12,598 nucleotides of DNA from Planctomycetota bacterium (GCA_021828935.1 JAJZCU010000017.1:1-12598); one strand, 5' to 3'; positions 1 through 7,702 are shown, numbered from the stretch's first letter. Notes: generated from the sequence alone by a model not told the origin. A program made the numbers and translations.

Positions 1-155
1 GCCACTATACGCTTCCGCCAGTGCAAGTCCAGGCCATGTACGACCGTTCGCTCATGGGCCGCATCGCCGCCGGAACGCTTACGGTGGTGGCGCCCGGATC
101 GAAAAAGGCGCCCGTGGGCAGGATGCTGTCCAGCGCGCAGTGGAGACAGCCGTGA
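1..155 (+). CDS. Alpha-2-macroglobulin family protein, C-terminal end (partial)
   Basis: The frame starting at base 3 is open from the window edge to a TGA at 153-155 and gives about 50 residues. They include LPPVQVQAMYDRSLMGRIAAG followed by a TLTV strand. This matches the conserved C-terminal tail of bacterial alpha-2-macroglobulins (an LPP...AMYDPS..GR.AAGTL-type ending). These large periplasmic or lipoprotein anti-proteases trap foreign proteases and are often encoded next to PBP1C, as in E. coli yfhM-pbpC. The stop codon overlaps the preferred pbpC start in a GTGA, so the two genes are probably co-transcribed and translationally coupled. The thioester region and the rest of the protein lie outside the window, so the subtype cannot be judged. 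The call rests on the short tail plus the pbpC neighbour. Confidence 0.8.
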   Translation, partial: HYTLPPVQVQAMYDRSLMGRIAAGTLTVVAPGSKKAPVGRMLSSAQWRQP

Positions 156-2362
156 GCGCATTGCCGGGTAAAACGCAAGCGGCCCCGGCGGCGAACGTTG
201 GCGCGGCGCCGCCGGTCCGTATTAAGAAACGGCGCTGGAAGCGCCTTGTGCTCATTGCCGCGGCGCTCCCCGCAGCCGGAGCGGCGCTGTTTTTTGGCCT
301 CTTTTATTCCGCCGTGGTCTGCTGCCCCTATCCCTCCCGCGACGCCGCCCCGCCGCCACCGGCGAAAATGGTCCTGGATAATCATGGCCACGCCCTGGCC
401 ATGTTTGTGGCGTCCGACGGTCAGTGGCGGTTTCCCCTGAAATACCGGCAGGTTAGCCCTTACTTGTTAAAAGCCGTGGTGGCCGTGGAGGACAGCCGCT
501 TCTACAGCAATCATGGCGTGGACTGGCTGTCAGTGGGCCGCGCTGCGATCGACGACGCGCTGGCGGCCCATATTGTCCGCGGCGCCAGCACGCTGACCAT
601 GCAGGTACAGCGCCTGCGCCGCCCGCGCCGCCGCTCCTGGATGAATAAATTTTGGCAGGCCGTGCGCGCCGTACAGATCGCGAAGGCTTCCACCAAGCGC
701 GCCATTCTTCTGGAATACCTCAACCGGGCGCCTTTCGGCGGGAACCTGGTTGGCGCCGGCGCCGCCAGCCGCTTTTACTTCCACCGCCCCTGCGCTGATC
801 TGACGCTCGGACAGGCGGCGCTGCTGGCTGGTCTGCCTCAAAATCCCAACGGCTACCAACCCCAACTGCATCCGCGCCGCGCCCTGCGGCGGCGCCTGCA
901 CGTTCTGCGCCGCATGGCCGCCCTGGGTATGATCGATCAAGAACAGCTTGATGCGGCCGCTGCCGAACCGCTGCCGAAGCGTCTGGCGCCCCTGCCGCAG
1001 GACGCCTCGCGGAATAGCCCGTTTGGCGCGCTGCCAACGCTGGTGCGCCTTGCGTACAGCCATTCCGGCGCTTTTGTGTATACCACGATTGATAAAAATA
1101 TCCAGCGCGCGGCCTATGCCATTCTGCGGGGACACATGCGGCGCTTGCGCTGGGCCGGCGTCCGCGCCGGATGCGTGGTGGTGGCGCAAAATAGCACTGC
1201 GGAAGTCCGCGCGGCGGTGAGCGTGGCCGCGCACGGTTCCCAGATCGACTTAACGCGCGTCATCCGTTCCACAGGGTCAACGCTTAAACCATTTATTTAT
1301 GCCCGGGCCTTTGCCGCTGATGGCATGACGCCGCGGTCACTATTGCGTGACGTGCCCACCGCATGGCCGGGATACATTCCGGCGGATTATGACCGGCGAT
1401 TTCTTGGCCGCATTACCGCTTCCCACGCACTGGCGGAAAGCCGCAACATTCCCGCTCTACGGGTGCTGCGCGAGGTGGGCGTGCAACGGGCGGTGCAAAC
1501 GCTGGCCGCCACCGGCGTGATGGCCGCAACGCGTTGGCCGTTTGCCTATGGTTTACCTTTGGCCATTGGCGGCGCTGAGGCCAGTCCGCTGCAACTGGCG
1601 CAAGCGTACAGCTTGCTGGCCCGCGGCGGCGTTGCCGAACCAATACGCTTTACCAAGAAATCCGGTGGCGCCACCGTTGGCCGGGGCGGCACGGGCGCGC
1701 GGCCCTGGCGCGTGCTGCCGCGCCGGGCGTGCTGGCAGGTGCTGCGGTCCCTTTCCGGCCCGCGCCGCACCGCCGCCATCTGTCCCGATGCCGCGCACTT
1801 AAATGTGGCGTGGAAGACCGGCACCAGCAGCAACCACTGCGACGCCTGGTGCGCCGCGGTTACAAGCCGCTACAGCGTGGTGGTCTGGATGGGTAATTTA
1901 TCAGGAAGAGGAAATCCCGCGCTGGTGGGAGAATCCGCCGCCGCTCCGGTGGCCCTGCGGATTGTGGCGGATCTGCAAAGCACGTCATCGCATTGGCCGG
2001 GGCGGGCTGTGGCCGATCGCGTCACGTCGGCAGACGCTGGCGTCTTGATCCGGCCGGCGGCATTGCCGGACGCTCCGTGGATGCCGGCGCCATCGGCTAA
2101 AATTTCGGCCCCGCTTAGGCTCTTGCTGCCTGCGCCCAATGAACAATTCATTGAAAATCACGGACCGGACGCCGCGGGCCAGCGCATCGTGTTCCGCGCC
2201 GCCGGCGGGCGCCCAAACGCCCGGCGCTGGTGGTTTGTTGACGGCGAAGTTATCAAAAAATGCGGAAATCGGCTGCTTTGGAAACCGTCCGTTGGCGCGC
2301 ACACCGTGCGCGTGGTGGATGCCGCCGGCCACGGCAGCGCAGTGAATTTCACCGTAAAATAA
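152..2362 (+). CDS. pbpC: Penicillin-binding protein 1C (bifunctional class A PBP)
   Basis: A 736-residue inner-membrane enzyme that polymerises lipid II and cross-links peptidoglycan in the periplasm. After a basic N-terminus (IKKRRWKR) there is one membrane helix at about residues 32-56. The glycosyltransferase domain follows, with catalytic Glu113 in VAVEDSRFYSNHG, then GASTLTMQ (144-151) and LNRAPFGGN. The transpeptidase domain shows all three motifs: STLK with Ser376 and Lys379, SRN at 430-432, and KTG at 555-557. The last ~80 residues (PNEQFIENHG..., WWFVDGE) match the BiPBP_C domain that typifies PbpC. Length is close to E. coli PbpC (about 770). I chose GTG 152 because GGAG at 142-145 sits 6 nt upstream and the codon overlaps the preceding stop. 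GTG 140 would add four residues and has no such site. At the usual second catalytic Glu position there is Gln169, which as I recall is also Gln in E. coli PbpC. Confidence 0.95.
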   Translation: MSALPGKTQAAPAANVGAAPPVRIKKRRWKRLVLIAAALPAAGAALFFGLFYSAVVCCPYPSRDAAPPPPAKMVLDNHGHALAMFVASDGQWRFPLKYRQVSPYLLKAVVAVEDSRFYSNHGVDWLSVGRAAIDDALAAHIVRGASTLTMQVQRLRRPRRRSWMNKFWQAVRAVQIAKASTKRAILLEYLNRAPFGGNLVGAGAASRFYFHRPCADLTLGQAALLAGLPQNPNGYQPQLHPRRALRRRLHVLRRMAALGMIDQEQLDAAAAEPLPKRLAPLPQDASRNSPFGALPTLVRLAYSHSGAFVYTTIDKNIQRAAYAILRGHMRRLRWAGVRAGCVVVAQNSTAEVRAAVSVAAHGSQIDLTRVIRSTGSTLKPFIYARAFAADGMTPRSLLRDVPTAWPGYIPADYDRRFLGRITASHALAESRNIPALRVLREVGVQRAVQTLAATGVMAATRWPFAYGLPLAIGGAEASPLQLAQAYSLLARGGVAEPIRFTKKSGGATVGRGGTGARPWRVLPRRACWQVLRSLSGPRRTAAICPDAAHLNVAWKTGTSSNHCDAWCAAVTSRYSVVVWMGNLSGRGNPALVGESAAAPVALRIVADLQSTSSHWPGRAVADRVTSADAGVLIRPAALPDAPWMPAPSAKISAPLRLLLPAPNEQFIENHGPDAAGQRIVFRAAGGRPNARRWWFVDGEVIKKCGNRLLWKPSVGAHTVRVVDAAGHGSAVNFTVK

Positions 2363-2670
2363 TTAATTCTCCGCACCGGGAACGCCGGCAAGCCCCAGCG
2401 CAAAAACGCCGCACGCAGCGCTGCCGGTGGGCGCCGCAACGCGATGTGCATACGAACGCGCACGGCATCGCAAATTTCAAAGCCGTGACCAGATCTGTTA
2501 GCCGCCCGCGTCGGCCCCGCCGGGCCGCGGCGGGCGCGCGGCGGCGACACAATTCCGCGATGTTGCGGGGCCGCCGGTGCGCAACGGCGCCGTCGCGCGA
2601 ACCGGTTTGTGGAAAGCATTCGCCGGCAGTTTTTTATGTCGCCATCTACGCCCTGGTTCTACGGACGGTT
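2363..2670. other. Convergent intergenic region without a supported gene
   Basis: This 308-base gap lies between the stops of pbpC (+) and the polyprenyl synthase (-). It is GC-rich. I see a 6-bp GC stem (CCCGCC at 2516-2521, GGCGGG at 2529-2534, 7-nt loop) but no T-run beside it on either strand, so it is not a convincing intrinsic terminator. The open frames crossing it are Arg/Ala-rich, have no recognisable motif and run antisense into the synthase gene. I see nothing else in it. Confidence 0.5.
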
Positions 2671-3660
2671 TTACCGGTCGCGGTCGATCACCAGTCGCGC
2701 CATTTGTTGCAGCACGGCGCCGGCCTCGGTGGGCGGCAGCGCCGCAATGGCGGCCACGGCCTGCGCCACGAGCCGTTGCGCGGCGCCCTGGGCATAGGCC
2801 ATGCTGTCGCTGGGCAATAATAAATTGCGTACATTTTCCACGCGGTCCGGCGCGTCTGATTCCAACAACTGTATTAACAATTCCCGATGACTGGCCGCCG
2901 CAGTTTTCAGAAAATGGATCATCGGCAGCGTCAGCTTGCCTTTTTCAATGTCCGTGCCAAGCGTTTTGCCCGCGGCGCTGGGCCGCCCGGTGATGTCCAG
3001 CACGTCATCGGTAATCTGGAACGCCAGACCCAGAAACCGGCCGAACTCCGCGAAATAGTGAATAGTTTCCGGATTGTCCGTGGACGCCATGGCGCCCAGC
3101 CGGCAGCAGGTTTCCGTGAGCACAGCGGTCTTGCGATAAATAATGTTATAATAAGTGCTTTCGTTTAAGTCCCATTTCCGCCGGTAGAAGTTTTGGGTCA
3201 ACTCCCCTTCGCATACGACGTTGGTGGTGCGGCCTATCAATCGGCTGGCCTCCTGGCTTTCCAGGCTGCTGCACAGGTGAAAGGCGTGGCTGATAAGATA
3301 ATCGCCCAGCAGCACGGCCGCCTCGTTGCCGTGCAGGTGATTGATGGTGGCCCCGCGGCGGCGCATCTCGGCCTCGTCCAGCACATCGTCATGCACCAGC
3401 GTGGCCATGTGGACCATCTCCACCACCGTGGCCATCACGACATGCTTTTCATCGAGCACTGCGCCCGGCTCCCGCGCAGCAAGGCCCGTGAGCAACACCA
3501 GCATGGGGCGCAGCATTTTGCCGCGAAACTTGCTAACGTGGCGCACCAGTTGGTTCACATGCGGCAGCTCGCTGGCCAGTTCATCAGCGAACAGACTTTC
3601 GACCTGTGCCAGGTATGGCGCCAGCAGGCCGGTGAGCGTGTCTTGCAGGACAGTAACCAT
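2671..3660 (-). CDS. Long-chain polyprenyl diphosphate synthase (IspB/octaprenyl-type, trans)
   Basis: A 329-residue cytosolic prenyltransferase that condenses isopentenyl diphosphate onto an allylic primer, making the long isoprenoid chain of quinones or related lipids. The substrate-binding FRGKMLRP is at 45-52. The first aspartate-rich motif DDVLD is at 91-95 and the second, DDVLDITG, starts at 218. IEKGKLTLP is at 238-246. Residues just before the first motif are small (Ala and Thr at -5 and -4, where FPP synthases carry bulky aromatics), which favours a long product, but exact chain length cannot be read. I chose ATG 3660 because AAGGAG lies 5 nt upstream; a longer frame to 3747 adds 29 residues lacking family similarity and would overrun the promoter-leader region. 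It is transcribed away from the histidine kinase gene from its own likely promoter (3759-3786). Confidence 0.93.
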   Translation of the reverse strand: MVTVLQDTLTGLLAPYLAQVESLFADELASELPHVNQLVRHVSKFRGKMLRPMLVLLTGLAAREPGAVLDEKHVVMATVVEMVHMATLVHDDVLDEAEMRRRGATINHLHGNEAAVLLGDYLISHAFHLCSSLESQEASRLIGRTTNVVCEGELTQNFYRRKWDLNESTYYNIIYRKTAVLTETCCRLGAMASTDNPETIHYFAEFGRFLGLAFQITDDVLDITGRPSAAGKTLGTDIEKGKLTLPMIHFLKTAAASHRELLIQLLESDAPDRVENVRNLLLPSDSMAYAQGAAQRLVAQAVAAIAALPPTEAGAVLQQMARLVIDRDR

Positions 3661-3758
3661 AAATGCTCCTTCGTGTGCCGTGCGTGTCAGGGCGAAACGC
3701 GATAAAGGAACTTGCTTCATCACGTTACAGGAATCGCAAAGTTTCAATTCCTATTGAA

Positions 3759-3786
3759 AGTATAGAAACTTCGCACAGGAAGGCAA
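3759..3786 (-). promoter_or_regulatory. Sigma70-like promoter for the polyprenyl synthase gene
   Basis: On the minus strand TTGCCT (3786-3781) is followed after 16 nt by TATACT (3764-3759), each close to the -35 and -10 consensus. Transcription would start near 3752 and give a leader of about 90 nt before the AAGGAG-ATG start at 3660. The block is AT-rich compared with its surroundings, which fits a promoter. Confidence 0.6.
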
Positions 3787-3950
3787 GTCCGCCACTGCAC
3801 GTCCCCAAAAAAAAAGTTGAGACGGTGACCCGGGCCCCAGGCTTCGTGGTGCGGACGCCGCCGCTGGTTTTGCCTGTCGCGCGAAACGATGCATTTGTCG
3901 TGCCAGAAAGGCGGCCATTGAAGCGACCGCCAGCCCCCGCGCCAAGGACG

Positions 3951-4751
3951 CTACCGGTCCGATGGCCGCGCTGCCGCTTGCGGCGATAATGGAACCTCAA
4001 GGCGAAAATTTGTCCCCCGTCCCGGCTCACTGGTGGCCGCGATTTGCCCGCCGTGTTCTTCGACGATCCGCCGTGTGGTCGCCAGCCCGAGGCCCGTGCC
4101 CCCCTTTTTGGTCGTGAAATAGGCCTCGAAGATGCGGCCTTGATGCTGCGGAGAAATGCCCAAACCCGTGTCCGCCACGTCCAATATGGCCTGTTCGCCA
4201 ATGACCTGCGCCCGTACGATCAGATCGCCGCCGTCGGGCATGGCCTGAACGCCGTTTATCAGCAAATTCAGCAACGCCTGCTTGAACAAATTTACGTCCA
4301 AACGCACCACCGGATCCTCCGGTGCGAAGCTGGCCATCAGCCGCACCCGGTGAGCGCTGGCCTGCGGCAGGAAAAAATCGATGAGATCCTGCACCACGGC
4401 ATTCAGACGCACCGATGCGGGCTGCAGTTCCATCCGCCCGGCGAAACGTAAAAAATTGTCCAGGGTCTGCGCCAGCCGGTCGGCTTCCTTGCGCAATGTG
4501 ATCAGGCGATTTTTGCTGGGCTCCAGTCCGGGCGCCTGGGCCAAGTCTTCCTGGAGAAGTTGCAAATTAAGTTTGAGCGTAGAGAGCGGATTTTTCAACT
4601 CGTGGGCCAAATTGCCAGCCAGCTCCCCCAATTCAACGAGTCTTTGCTGCCGCGCTGCGCGTTCCTGTGCCCGCCCGGCGGCTTCCCCCGGCGCCGGTGC
4701 AGCGCCGTGTTGGGCCAAATCCGGCGACGCCTTTTCATCGGGCTGTGTCAT
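3951..4751 (-). CDS. Soluble sensor histidine kinase, HisKA plus HATPase_c
   Basis: A 266-residue two-component kinase that would autophosphorylate on His and pass phosphate to a response regulator. The first ~40 residues are Ala/Gln/Glu-rich and look like a short signalling helix. There is no membrane helix and no PAS, GAF or HAMP domain. The H-box LAHELKNPL puts the phospho-accepting His at residue 50. The N-box is LLNLLINGVQAM (N162/N166). The G1 box is DVADTGLGI (191-199), and the F/G2 segment is FEAYFTTKKGGTGLGLA (208-224). This resembles the core of NtrB/ZraS-type kinases. No response regulator is nearby, so its partner and signal are unknown. I chose ATG 4751, which begins 22 nt after the cold-shock stop. 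An in-frame ATG at 4787 would instead overlap the cold-shock gene by 14 bp; neither start has a strong ribosome site. It is probably co-transcribed with the cold-shock gene. Confidence 0.9.
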   Translation of the reverse strand: MTQPDEKASPDLAQHGAAPAPGEAAGRAQERAARQQRLVELGELAGNLAHELKNPLSTLKLNLQLLQEDLAQAPGLEPSKNRLITLRKEADRLAQTLDNFLRFAGRMELQPASVRLNAVVQDLIDFFLPQASAHRVRLMASFAPEDPVVRLDVNLFKQALLNLLINGVQAMPDGGDLIVRAQVIGEQAILDVADTGLGISPQHQGRIFEAYFTTKKGGTGLGLATTRRIVEEHGGQIAATSEPGRGTNFRLEVPLSPQAAARPSDR

Positions 4752-4773
4752 ATTCGCTTGAAAAACAATACGC

Positions 4774-5013
4774 TCACCCGCCCACATCGGCGGGATTATT
4801 ATCCCCAGGAACTTTCACCCGTCGCACATTCACCGCGCACAAGCCCTTGGGCCCATCCAGCGCTTCATATTCAACGACGTCTCCATCACGCAGCCGGCGA
4901 AATCCGTTACCGGCAATCACGCTGTAATGAATAAACGCATCGCGGCCGTCGCTGTGAACCACAAAACCAAATCCACGTTTGGTATCAAACCACTTCACGG
5001 TACCGAGAGGCAT
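4774..5013 (-). CDS. Cold-shock domain protein (CspA family)
   Basis: A 79-residue single-stranded nucleic acid-binding OB-fold protein that acts as an RNA chaperone in the cytoplasm. It starts MPLGTVKWFDTKRGFGFVV and carries RNP1 (KRGFGFV, residues 12-18) and a slightly divergent RNP2 (DAFIHYS, 25-31, where VFVHYS is usual), with the surface aromatics Trp8, Phe15, Phe17 and Phe27. Family members are usually 65-75 residues; here a short tail (VPGDNNPADVGG) is added. The ATG at 5013 has AGAGGT 5 nt upstream. The leader is long and holds two hairpins, one terminator-like, which suggests post-initiation control. The histidine kinase gene follows closely on the same strand. Confidence 0.95.
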   Translation of the reverse strand: MPLGTVKWFDTKRGFGFVVHSDGRDAFIHYSVIAGNGFRRLRDGDVVEYEALDGPKGLCAVNVRRVKVPGDNNPADVGG

Positions 5014-5048
5014 CGCGCACCTCTTTCAGGAACAAACAACCGGCCGCG

Positions 5049-5065
5049 AAGCGTGGGTAACGCTT
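5049..5065 (-). promoter_or_regulatory. Leader hairpin upstream of the cold-shock gene
   Basis: AAGCGT and ACGCTT form a perfect 6-bp stem with a 5-nt loop in the transcribed leader, about 36 nt before the ATG at 5013. It lies between the terminator-like hairpin and the ribosome-binding site. Its role is unknown; cold-shock leaders are known to use structure for temperature-dependent translation. Confidence 0.4.
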
Positions 5066-5094
5066 TCGGCTTCGGCATGTCGGACCTGCCACAC

Positions 5095-5114
5095 AAAAAT
5101 TGCGCGACGCGCAA
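5095..5114 (-). terminator. Terminator-like hairpin in the cold-shock leader (attenuator candidate)
   Basis: Reading the minus strand, TTGCGC-GTC-GCGCAA is followed at once by TTTTT (5099-5095). This is a short GC-rich stem with a U-run, the form of an intrinsic terminator. It sits about 82 nt upstream of the cold-shock ATG and more than 300 nt after the pnp terminator. It would therefore act either as a leader attenuator or as the 3' end of a small RNA. At the DNA level the core TTGCGCG-A-CGCGCAA is also a 15-bp palindrome that a protein could bind. Confidence 0.45.
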
Positions 5115-5185
5115 ATTGGTGGTCCGGTGACTCATCCCCGACTTGCACAGTGCCGCGCGCATGCGAGTCTAAAACACACGCTCGG

Positions 5186-5212
5186 AACATATCGGTGCAA
5201 GCCCACTTGCAA
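5186..5212 (-). promoter_or_regulatory. Possible promoter for the cold-shock leader
   Basis: On the minus strand TTGCAA (5212-5207) and TATGTT (5191-5186) are separated by 15 nt, a sub-optimal spacing. A second -10-like TATAGT lies just upstream (5219-5214) with no good -35. The AT-rich stretch from about 5186 to 5250 is the most promoter-like part of the pnp-csp gap, but the precise start is uncertain. Confidence 0.3.
5196..5211. repeat. Inverted repeat TGCAAG-N4-CTTGCA, operator-like
   Basis: TGCAAG (5196-5201) and CTTGCA (5206-5211) are perfect 6-bp inverted arms around CCCA. The element overlaps the -35 hexamer and spacer of the candidate cold-shock promoter, a position typical of a repressor site. 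No regulator can be named. Confidence 0.35.
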
Positions 5213-5430
5213 TACTATAATCCCAACTCACTCAAAAAACACTAAAAATGTACACGCACCACCTAAACCAGTTTACCTACCGCCCACCAGCCGATCGCAT
5301 TGGCCTCAGGGCGGTCAAAGTTACGCGCGGTCGCCCCAAAAACAGGCAGCCGCACCTATTGCACTGCCAGTGGCAGCGAAACGGTCCCCTACCGCGTTCG
5401 GACCGGCTTGGCATCCAATTCCCAAGCGTG

Positions 5431-5470
5431 ACAAAACGCCGCAGGTTGCCTTTGCCAGCCCTGCGGCGTT
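5431..5470 (-). terminator. Intrinsic terminator of pnp
   Basis: The minus strand shows an 11-bp perfect stem, AACGCCGCAGG (5470-5460) pairing with CCTGCGGCGTT (5445-5435), with a 14-nt loop. The stem runs into TTTTGT. It begins 9 nt after the pnp stop at 5480. This is the clearest terminator in the window. Confidence 0.85.
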
Positions 5471-5479
5471 CTCATCGTT

Positions 5480-7702
5480 TTAATCATTGTGCCCGGCGGC
5501 GCCCACGGTCTGAGCCGGGTCGTGCGCCACGTCGTTATGGCCATTTCCGCCATGCGACGGTTGCTGCCCAGCAGGCTGCCCCGGTTGTGCGGGTTGCGAG
5601 GCCTGCTGCGGCGCTTCATCGCGCATCGCCTGCTTCCGTGAAAGTTTAATGCGGCCCTGATCATCAATGGCGATGACCTTCACGCGCACGGCCTGATTCA
5701 TCTTCACTTCTTCCAGCACGTTCTTCACGTACTTGTCAGAAAGCTCGCTGATGTGGCACAGGCCATCCACCCCCGCCACGACTTCAATAAACGCGCCGAA
5801 GTCTTTGATGCTCGTGACCCGGCCATTGTATATCTTGCCAATTTTCACGTCTTCGCTAAGCCGCTCAACCTCTTCGCGGGCCCGTTCCGCGGCTTCCATG
5901 CCCAGGGCGGAGATGAACACTGTGCCGTCATCTTCAATGTCGATCTTGGCGCCAGTCATTTCCACGATTTTCTTGATGGTTTTCCCGCCGGGGCCAATGA
6001 TCTTGCCAATCTTTTCCGGATTGACATGCACGGTTAACAAACGCGGGGCAAACGGCGAGATCTGCGCACGATGTGTGGAGATGGTTTCAGCCATTTTTTG
6101 CAGAATAAACAGCCGGGCCTCTTTCGCCCGCTGCAACGTGCGCACGACGGTTTCGTGCCGCAGACCACGGATTTTCAAATCCAATTGGATTCCGGTGATG
6201 CCCACCGTGGTGCCAGCCACCTTAAAGTCCATGTCGCCGAAGTGATCTTCATCGCCCAGGATGTCCGTAAGCAGTTCTTCACGATCGCCTTCCTGTACCA
6301 AGCCAATGCTAATGCCGGCAACCGGGCGAATCAGCGGCACGCCGGCATCCAGCAGCGCCAAAGTACCGCCGCAAACGGACGCCATTGAACTGCTGCCATT
6401 GGATTCCAGAATGTCTGATACCAGGCGAATGACATACGGAAATACATCCGGCGTGGGCAGCACCGGCTCGATGGATTTTTCAGCCAGGGCGCCGTGACCA
6501 ATTTCACGCCGACCGGGGCCAAAAATGCGCTTCACTTCACCGGTGGCAAACGGGGGGAAGTTGTAATGCAGCATGAATTTCTTGGCATATTCTTCGCCCA
6601 GGCCGTCCACAATTTGTTCATCATCGCCCGTGCCCAGCGTGGTGGTCACCAAGGCCTGCGTTTCGCCGCGACTGAACACCGCGGAACCGTGCGTGCGCGG
6701 CAGCACGCCCACTTCGCCAAAAATTGGGCGAATGGTGACATAATCACGACCGTCAGGCCGCTTGCCTTCCAAAATCAGTGCCCGCACCACATGTTCTTCA
6801 ACTTCAGAAAACGCCATCGCCACATGGCCGGCTTCATATTTGGGCTTGCCAGTTGCCGGATCTACCGCAGTAAGCTGTTCGGCAATTTGCTTGCGCAGCT
6901 CGCGTACGCGGTCATTGCGTTCCTGTTTTACCGGCCCCTGCTTGCGAGTCTTGATTTCGTCGGCGTGCTGCCCCACCAGTTTAACCAACTCTTCCGATGG
7001 CCCGCGGAGTTGACATTCTTTTTTCTTGCCAACTTTCTCGACCAACTCGCGCTGCATGCCGGCAATTTCGCGCACCATCTTCTCGGCCAGCTCCAAGCCT
7101 TCCAGAATCACCGCCTCCGGCAATTCGCGGGCGGCCACTTCAATCATGTTGACCGAATCTTCCAAGCCCGTTACCAGCAGGTCAAGGTCGGAAGTGTCCA
7201 GATCAGCCGCCGTGGGCTGCACCACAAACTGGTTATTCACGCGACCAATGCGCACCGCGCCAATCGGCCCTTCAAATGGAATGCTGCTGATGGCCAGCGC
7301 CGCGGAGGCGCCAATCATGGAAAGCACGTCCGGATCATTCTGGCCGTCCGCGGAGAGCACCATCACCTGCACCAGCACTTCATCAAAGAAGCCCTTGGGA
7401 AACAGGGGGCGGATCGGCCGGTCGATCATGCGGGCGGTCAGCGTTTCCTTGGTGGAAGGCCGGCCTTCGCGCTTGATAAAGCCGCCCGGAAACTTGCCGG
7501 CGGCGGAGGTTTTCTCGCGGTAGTCAGCCGTCAGGGGAAAAAAATCAATGCCCGCACGCGGATCAGACGATACCGCAGTGGCCAGCACCACGGTGTCGCC
7601 GTAGCGCACCAAAACGGCGCCGTCGGCCTGCTTCGCCAGATGGCCGGTTTCCAGACTTAACGTGCGGCCGCCAATTTCTCGTTGAACAACAACTTTTTCC
7701 AT
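5480..7702 (-). CDS. pnp: Polyribonucleotide nucleotidyltransferase (PNPase)
   Basis: A 740-residue 3'-5' phosphorolytic exoribonuclease that forms a trimer and takes part in mRNA decay. Order of domains: first RNase PH core (about 10-145), a linking helical region (about 240-310), second RNase PH core (about 320-545), KH domain (about 555-615, with IIGPGGK), S1 domain (about 620-690, from KIGKIYNGRVTSIKDFGAF). The phosphate-binding SNGSSSMASVCGG is at 434-446, and ILGDEDHFGDMDFK supplies Asp486, Asp492 and Lys494, the same numbers as in E. coli. After residue 696 comes a Gln/Pro/Gly/His-rich low-complexity tail in which GHND occurs twice. I chose ATG 7702 because MEKVVVQREIGGRTLSLETG is the usual family N-terminus; the frame is open to 7804 but without similarity. 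An AGGA lies 10 nt upstream, so the ribosome site is weak. It follows rpsO on the same strand, the classic rpsO-pnp arrangement. Confidence 0.98.
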   Translation of the reverse strand: MEKVVVQREIGGRTLSLETGHLAKQADGAVLVRYGDTVVLATAVSSDPRAGIDFFPLTADYREKTSAAGKFPGGFIKREGRPSTKETLTARMIDRPIRPLFPKGFFDEVLVQVMVLSADGQNDPDVLSMIGASAALAISSIPFEGPIGAVRIGRVNNQFVVQPTAADLDTSDLDLLVTGLEDSVNMIEVAARELPEAVILEGLELAEKMVREIAGMQRELVEKVGKKKECQLRGPSEELVKLVGQHADEIKTRKQGPVKQERNDRVRELRKQIAEQLTAVDPATGKPKYEAGHVAMAFSEVEEHVVRALILEGKRPDGRDYVTIRPIFGEVGVLPRTHGSAVFSRGETQALVTTTLGTGDDEQIVDGLGEEYAKKFMLHYNFPPFATGEVKRIFGPGRREIGHGALAEKSIEPVLPTPDVFPYVIRLVSDILESNGSSSMASVCGGTLALLDAGVPLIRPVAGISIGLVQEGDREELLTDILGDEDHFGDMDFKVAGTTVGITGIQLDLKIRGLRHETVVRTLQRAKEARLFILQKMAETISTHRAQISPFAPRLLTVHVNPEKIGKIIGPGGKTIKKIVEMTGAKIDIEDDGTVFISALGMEAAERAREEVERLSEDVKIGKIYNGRVTSIKDFGAFIEVVAGVDGLCHISELSDKYVKNVLEEVKMNQAVRVKVIAIDDQGRIKLSRKQAMRDEAPQQASQPAQPGQPAGQQPSHGGNGHNDVAHDPAQTVGAAGHND

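Noticed and set aside
2384..2430. Nested GC-rich inverted repeats after pbpC (CCGGC...GCCGG with inner AGCGC...GCGCT)
   Set aside because: Arms are 5 bp with a large bulge and loop and no T-run; in DNA this GC-rich such pairings are expected by chance.
2260..2820. 186-codon open frame on the + strand across the pbpC/polyprenyl synthase gap
   Set aside because: It overlaps the end of pbpC and runs antisense into the synthase. It is Arg-rich with no recognisable family or ribosome site.
3807..3840. Run of nine A on the + strand (T9 on the minus strand) after the kinase gene, as a terminator
   Set aside because: The T-run is good, but the sequence before it (around CCTGGGGCCCGGG) does not form a clean stem next to it, so I do not call a terminator.
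3751..3945. 64-codon minus-strand frame between the kinase and polyprenyl synthase
   Set aside because: It would start at TTG without a ribosome site, overlaps the predicted promoter, and shows no motif.
6494..7660. 388-codon open frame on the + strand
   Set aside because: It is wholly antisense to pnp, whose conserved domains fill the same bases. The translated protein is His/Arg/Ala-rich with no motif, as expected of a shadow frame in GC-rich DNA.
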